The position numbers and the translations under genes are program-made. This document shows positions 61,332 through 64,000 of a stretch of DNA of 64,000 nt, piece after piece (the stretch's first letter is position 1; the number at the start of each line of letters is the position of its first letter). This stretch comes from Actinomycetota bacterium (GTDB taxonomy: Bacteria; Actinomycetota; Actinomycetes; S36-B12): assembly GCA_016870515.1 (NCBI GenBank), contig VGBL01000007.1:59619-123618 (forward strand), read 5' to 3'. The notes under the pieces are model-generated. The model did not search any database. It worked only from the letters and a program-made list of their open reading frames with translations, and had not been told where the DNA came from.

Positions 61332-61659
61332 GCGCTGCGCGCCGCACATCGTGCACGCGACGGCGCAGGTAGACGAGCACGAGGTTCGCGGCGATCCCCG
61401 GGATGGCTGGTAATAGCAAGCCCGGACCGAACGACGCGGTGAGGGCGAGCGATGCCGAGATGAGCAGCGGGCCGAGGAAGGCACCGGTCTGGTCCATCGC
61501 TTCGTGGATGGCGAAGGCCCAGCCGCGGCCGGTGACCACGCTGAGGACGAGCGCCGTCGCGCCGAGCGAGGCGAGGAACGGACCGTAGACGCTGCGGGCG
61601 CCCTCGTACACGATGTCGGCGAGGGCACTGACGACGCCCAAACCGACCACGAGGCGCAT
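61297..61659 (-). pseudogene. MFS transporter remnant with internal deletion and lost C-terminal half
   Basis: A 120-codon frame. MRLVVGLGVVSALADIVYEG through LVLSVVTG matches the first two helices of an MFS protein. It then jumps straight to GRGWAFAIHEAMDQTGAFLGP and two later helices, so about 80 residues appear missing in between, and the second six-helix half is absent. The end overlaps the peroxiredoxin. The 165 bases between this gene and the next contain nothing I recognise. Confidence 0.65.
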
Positions 61660-61824
61660 GGCGGTCAGCGGCGGACGTCGGCCTCGTGCACCGCCCGCCT
61701 GTAGGCATGCCCGATTGCCGACCGAAACGCGGTGCCAGGCCGCCGGCGGGCTGTGCGTGGCCTATGTCCTGGCCAACGAAGTGGCGAAGGTGGGCTGGCG
61801 GCGGGTGCGCGGGTGGAACGCGAT

Positions 61825-62283
61825 CTAGGAGCGCATCGCCTTGAGGGTCCAGCGGGCCCGCAGGCGGCTGGTGATCTCGCCCTCGGCGTTGGCGATGTCG
61901 CAGAGGATGTCGAACTCCGGTCGCGAGCCCGCCTCGAACTGCTCGCGCGCGGCGGCGGCATCGGCATCGAGCCACGCGGTGGCGGTCAGATCGCCGCGGG
62001 CGATCGCGACGTAGTCCATGGTTGCCGTGGTCGGCAGCAGCACGGCGCGGTCCATCATGTCGCCGAAGGCGGCGATGGCCACGGCGCCCGTGGCCGACTC
62101 GGCCAGGGCGAACATCGCGGCGGCGTGCGGGCTGCCCACGTGATTGCGGTACTCCGGCTGGTCGCGCAGGACCACGACCGTGCGCTCGGTCGAGACCTCG
62201 ACGTACTCCAGTCCCAGCGTCCCCACCATGGGGACGACCGAGTGCATGAGCGGGCCGATCTGGTCTCCAGGAATGCCGGGCAT
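61825..62283 (-). CDS. Hotdog-fold thioesterase-like protein (DUF4442/PaaI type)
   Basis: A 152-residue protein with the hotdog pattern: LGLEYVEVSTERTVVVL, NHVGSPHAAAMFALAESATG around the central helix and AVLLPTTATMDYVA. Possible acyl-CoA thioesterase; catalytic residue not certain. Its promoter -10 appears to overlap that of the divergent reductase gene. Confidence 0.82.
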   Translation of the reverse strand: MPGIPGDQIGPLMHSVVPMVGTLGLEYVEVSTERTVVVLRDQPEYRNHVGSPHAAAMFALAESATGAVAIAAFGDMMDRAVLLPTTATMDYVAIARGDLTATAWLDADAAAAREQFEAGSRPEFDILCDIANAEGEITSRLRARWTLKAMRS

Positions 62284-62291
62284 GGTCGGTC

Positions 62292-62301
62292 AGGCTAGCG
62301 T
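62292..62301. promoter_or_regulatory. Overlapping divergent -10 boxes
   Basis: AGGCTAGCGT reads TAGCGT on the plus strand (62296-62301) and TAGCCT on the minus strand (62297-62292), facing two divergent genes 33 nt apart. Confidence 0.4.
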
Positions 62302-62316
62302 GCGAGACTCGTGGCG

Positions 62317-62973
62317 ATGAACGACGTCGCCTCGCGCTATCCCTGGCCCGCGTCCGGGCGCTACGTGCGCGCCATGATGGTGATGGGCCTCGATGGTGCG
62401 ACCGTCGGGCCCGACGGCGGCTCGCGCTCGCTCTCCGGCCCTGCCGACCTAGCCGCACTGCTCGCCATCCGCAGCCACTGCGATGCCGTCGTCATCGGAG
62501 CCGAGACGCTGCGCGTTGAGCGCTACAAGCCGTTCCGCGCCAAGCCCGAGTATCAGGAGAGTCGTGCCGAGCAGGGGATCGACATCGCGCCCCGGCTCGT
62601 GATCGTCAGCGCGTCCTTGAAGTTGCCCTGGGAGGAGCCGGTGTTTACCGAGTCGGCGCTGCGTCCCATCGTGGCAACTGTCGCTGGCCACGATGCCGAC
62701 TGGCTGGCGCGGGCCCGTGACCACGCCGACGTGCTCGTTTCGCCCGGCTCGCGCGTGGATCCCGCGTGGCTCCTCGACGAGCTCTACGCCCTGCGCCTGC
62801 GCCGCATCGTGTGCGAGGGCGGGCGCGGCCTCCTCGCCTCGTTTGCCGACGCGGGCGTCATCGACGAGTGGGACGTCACCCTGTCGGGCCTTGCCGGATC
62901 GACCCGCTTCGGCGTGGCAGACGCGCACAGCGAGGACGGCTTCCTCTTCACGAGGTTCACCCGCGATGGCTGA
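62317..62973 (+). CDS. RibD C-terminal/dihydrofolate-reductase-like reductase
   Basis: A 218-residue NADPH-dependent reductase of the RibD_C fold: MVMGLDGATVGPDGGSR at the N-terminus, DAVVIGAETLRVERY and RRIVCEGGRGLLASF. Similar stand-alone proteins reduce pyrimidine or pterin intermediates; followed by a pterin dehydratase with an 8-nt overlap, so pterin or flavin metabolism is likely. GTG 62311 is an alternative start. Confidence 0.87.
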   Translation: MNDVASRYPWPASGRYVRAMMVMGLDGATVGPDGGSRSLSGPADLAALLAIRSHCDAVVIGAETLRVERYKPFRAKPEYQESRAEQGIDIAPRLVIVSASLKLPWEEPVFTESALRPIVATVAGHDADWLARARDHADVLVSPGSRVDPAWLLDELYALRLRRIVCEGGRGLLASFADAGVIDEWDVTLSGLAGSTRFGVADAHSEDGFLFTRFTRDG

Positions 62974-63253
62974 GCCGCTGACCGGCGAGCAGATCGCCGC
63001 GTTGCACGCCGACCTGCCGGTGTGGCGCATCGAGGAGGGCATGCTCGTGCGCGATGTGCAGGCCCCGTCGTTCCCGATCGCGATCGACTACGTCGTGGCC
63101 ATCAGCGCTGCGGCAGAGGAGATGGATCACCACCCGGACATCGACATCCGGTGGCGGCACCTTCGCCTGGCCCTCGTTACTCACTCGGCGGGCGGGCGCA
63201 TCACCGATCTCGATGTCGCGCTAGCCCGCCGGATCGACGACATCGTCGGGTAG
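62966..63253 (+). CDS. 4a-hydroxytetrahydrobiopterin dehydratase (pterin-4a-carbinolamine dehydratase)
   Basis: A 95-residue protein with the catalytic region EEMDHHPDIDIRWRHLRLAL and the end ITDLDVALARRIDDI. It recycles oxidised pterin cofactors. The start overlaps the reductase by 8 nt; its 3' end overlaps the permease gene tail-to-tail by 33 nt. Confidence 0.93.
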   Translation: MAEPLTGEQIAALHADLPVWRIEEGMLVRDVQAPSFPIAIDYVVAISAAAEEMDHHPDIDIRWRHLRLALVTHSAGGRITDLDVALARRIDDIVG

Positions 63254-64000
63254 GTCCAGCCCGTCGATGAGGTCGTGGCGCTTCACGTAGGTCTGCACGA
63301 GCGCGAGGATCATCGCCCCGACCGGCACCGCCAGCAGTGCGCCCGCCACCCCGAAGAGGGCGGCACCGAGCAGCACGGAGACGAACCCGTAGGCAGGATG
63401 GACGTCGACGGCCTTGGCGCTGATCTTGGGCTCGATCGTGAGGTTTTCGATCTGCTGGTAGATCAGGGCATAGATCAAAACGATGAGCCCGAGCCACGGA
63501 TTGCCGCTGAGCAGGCCGACGATGACCGGCAGGATGATGGAGATGTAGGTGCCGATCGTGGGCACGAACTGCGCGACGATGCCGGTCCACAGTGCCAGTG
63601 GCAGCCAGTAGGGCAGGCCGATGACGGCGAAGACGATGCCGCTGAAGAAGGAGTTGATGGCGGCCAGCACCGCGCGGGCGGCGACGTAGCGCCCGGTCTT
63701 GTCGGCGGTCGTGTCCCACACGTTCATGAACACGGCCTGGCTCTGCGGGGGCAGCATGCGAGCGACGTACTTGCGCACGCGCGGGCCGTCTGCCGACAGG
63801 TAGAACGCGATGAGGCCGAAGGTGAAGAGCCCGAAGATGCCGCCGAGCACCGACAGGGCGATGCCGAAGATGCCCCGGGCGGCCTCGCGGGCGATGTTGG
63901 AGATGGCCTCCTGATCGAGTCCGACCTGGGCGAGGATCTCCTGCTGAGTGAACGCCGTGCCGAAGGTCTGGTTGAACCAGGCCAGGCCCGATGCCGCGAG
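63221..64000 (-). CDS. AI-2E family transporter (partial, N-terminus beyond the window)
   Basis: About 260 C-terminal residues of a membrane protein with FYLSADGPRVRKYVARMLP, GLPYWLPLALWTGIVAQFVP, GTYISIILPVIVGLL and NLTIEPKISAKAVDVHP, the usual AI-2E/PerM features. The frame is open through base 64000 (upstream text FNQTFGTAFTQQEILAQVG), so the track start at 63850 is only an internal methionine-like codon. Substrate unknown; family members often export Na+ or small molecules. Confidence 0.9.
   Translation of the reverse strand, partial: LAASGLAWFNQTFGTAFTQQEILAQVGLDQEAISNIAREAARGIFGIALSVLGGIFGLFTFGLIAFYLSADGPRVRKYVARMLPPQSQAVFMNVWDTTADKTGRYVAARAVLAAINSFFSGIVFAVIGLPYWLPLALWTGIVAQFVPTIGTYISIILPVIVGLLSGNPWLGLIVLIYALIYQQIENLTIEPKISAKAVDVHPAYGFVSVLLGAALFGVAGALLAVPVGAMILALVQTYVKRHDLIDGLDLPDDVVDPAG

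Noticed and set aside
1-64000. CRISPR array, integrase, prophage or insertion sequence
   Set aside because: No regularly spaced repeats, transposase motifs, or phage structural genes were seen; the only repeat-bounded segment is the nitrilase module, which carries no mobility gene.

Overview
The window is a gene-dense, high-GC actinobacterial chromosome segment with no rRNA, tRNA, CRISPR array or intact mobile element that I could find. The actinobacterial call rests on the respiratory gene set (ctaC-D-F, qcrC-A-B with a diheme QcrC, ctaE), a PspA-HtpX-PspAB trio, a DUF3043-type protein, F420/FMN-type and GT87 enzymes, many GTG starts, and start codons placed 6-7 nt after TAnnnT -10 boxes. 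From memory, gene order broadly follows the M. tuberculosis Rv2173-Rv2208 neighbourhood (idsA2, mptA, pknL, aroG, Rv2181-Rv2187, trpD, ctaE-qcr, ctaC, adoK, erpA-like, cobT), with insertions. The genus cannot be named from sequence alone.

Region 1 (1-7.9 kb, minus strand) is one operon under a cobalamin riboswitch: a secreted alpha/alpha-barrel protein, a surface-anchored SCO2322-like protein, EcfT, a fused double EcfA, an ECF S component, an MBL-CobU fusion and CobT (cut by the window edge). It reads as corrinoid capture, uptake and lower-ligand assembly. Region 2 (7.9-16 kb) holds the PspA stress module, nadA, erpA, an adenosine-kinase-like PfkB protein, aat, and a TusA/cysteine-desulfurase pair whose desulfurase lacks the PLP lysine. 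Region 3 (16-27 kb) encodes the bcc-aa3 respiratory chain, a receiver-like protein, trpD and a DEDDh/GIY-YIG nuclease.

Region 4 (27-38 kb) contains a 1198-bp module, flanked by a 73-bp direct repeat, that splits a small Cys-rich gene from an M48 peptidase. It carries a nitrilase and the end of an AIR-synthase-like gene. GT87, a two-component pair, an acyl-CoA synthetase, SRPBCC proteins, a lipase-like hydrolase and an acyltransferase follow. Region 5 (38-46 kb) is an SDR-GntR-FMO-SDR catabolic operon with a clear promoter/operator, then glpK, a phosphofructokinase with PPi-type residues, and aroG.

Region 6 (46-60 kb) has an alkyltransferase, a PASTA kinase and a carotenoid cluster (crtYc, crtYd, crtB, a GT87 mannosyltransferase, crtI, crtE, a crtD-like gene, cruG-like, cruF-like). 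The cluster is predicted to make a monocyclic, hydroxylated and probably glycosylated carotenoid. Region 7 (60-64 kb) shows decay: a peroxiredoxin broken by one amber codon faces an MFS gene with an internal deletion. A thioesterase-like protein, a RibD-type reductase, a pterin dehydratase and a partial AI-2E family permease follow.
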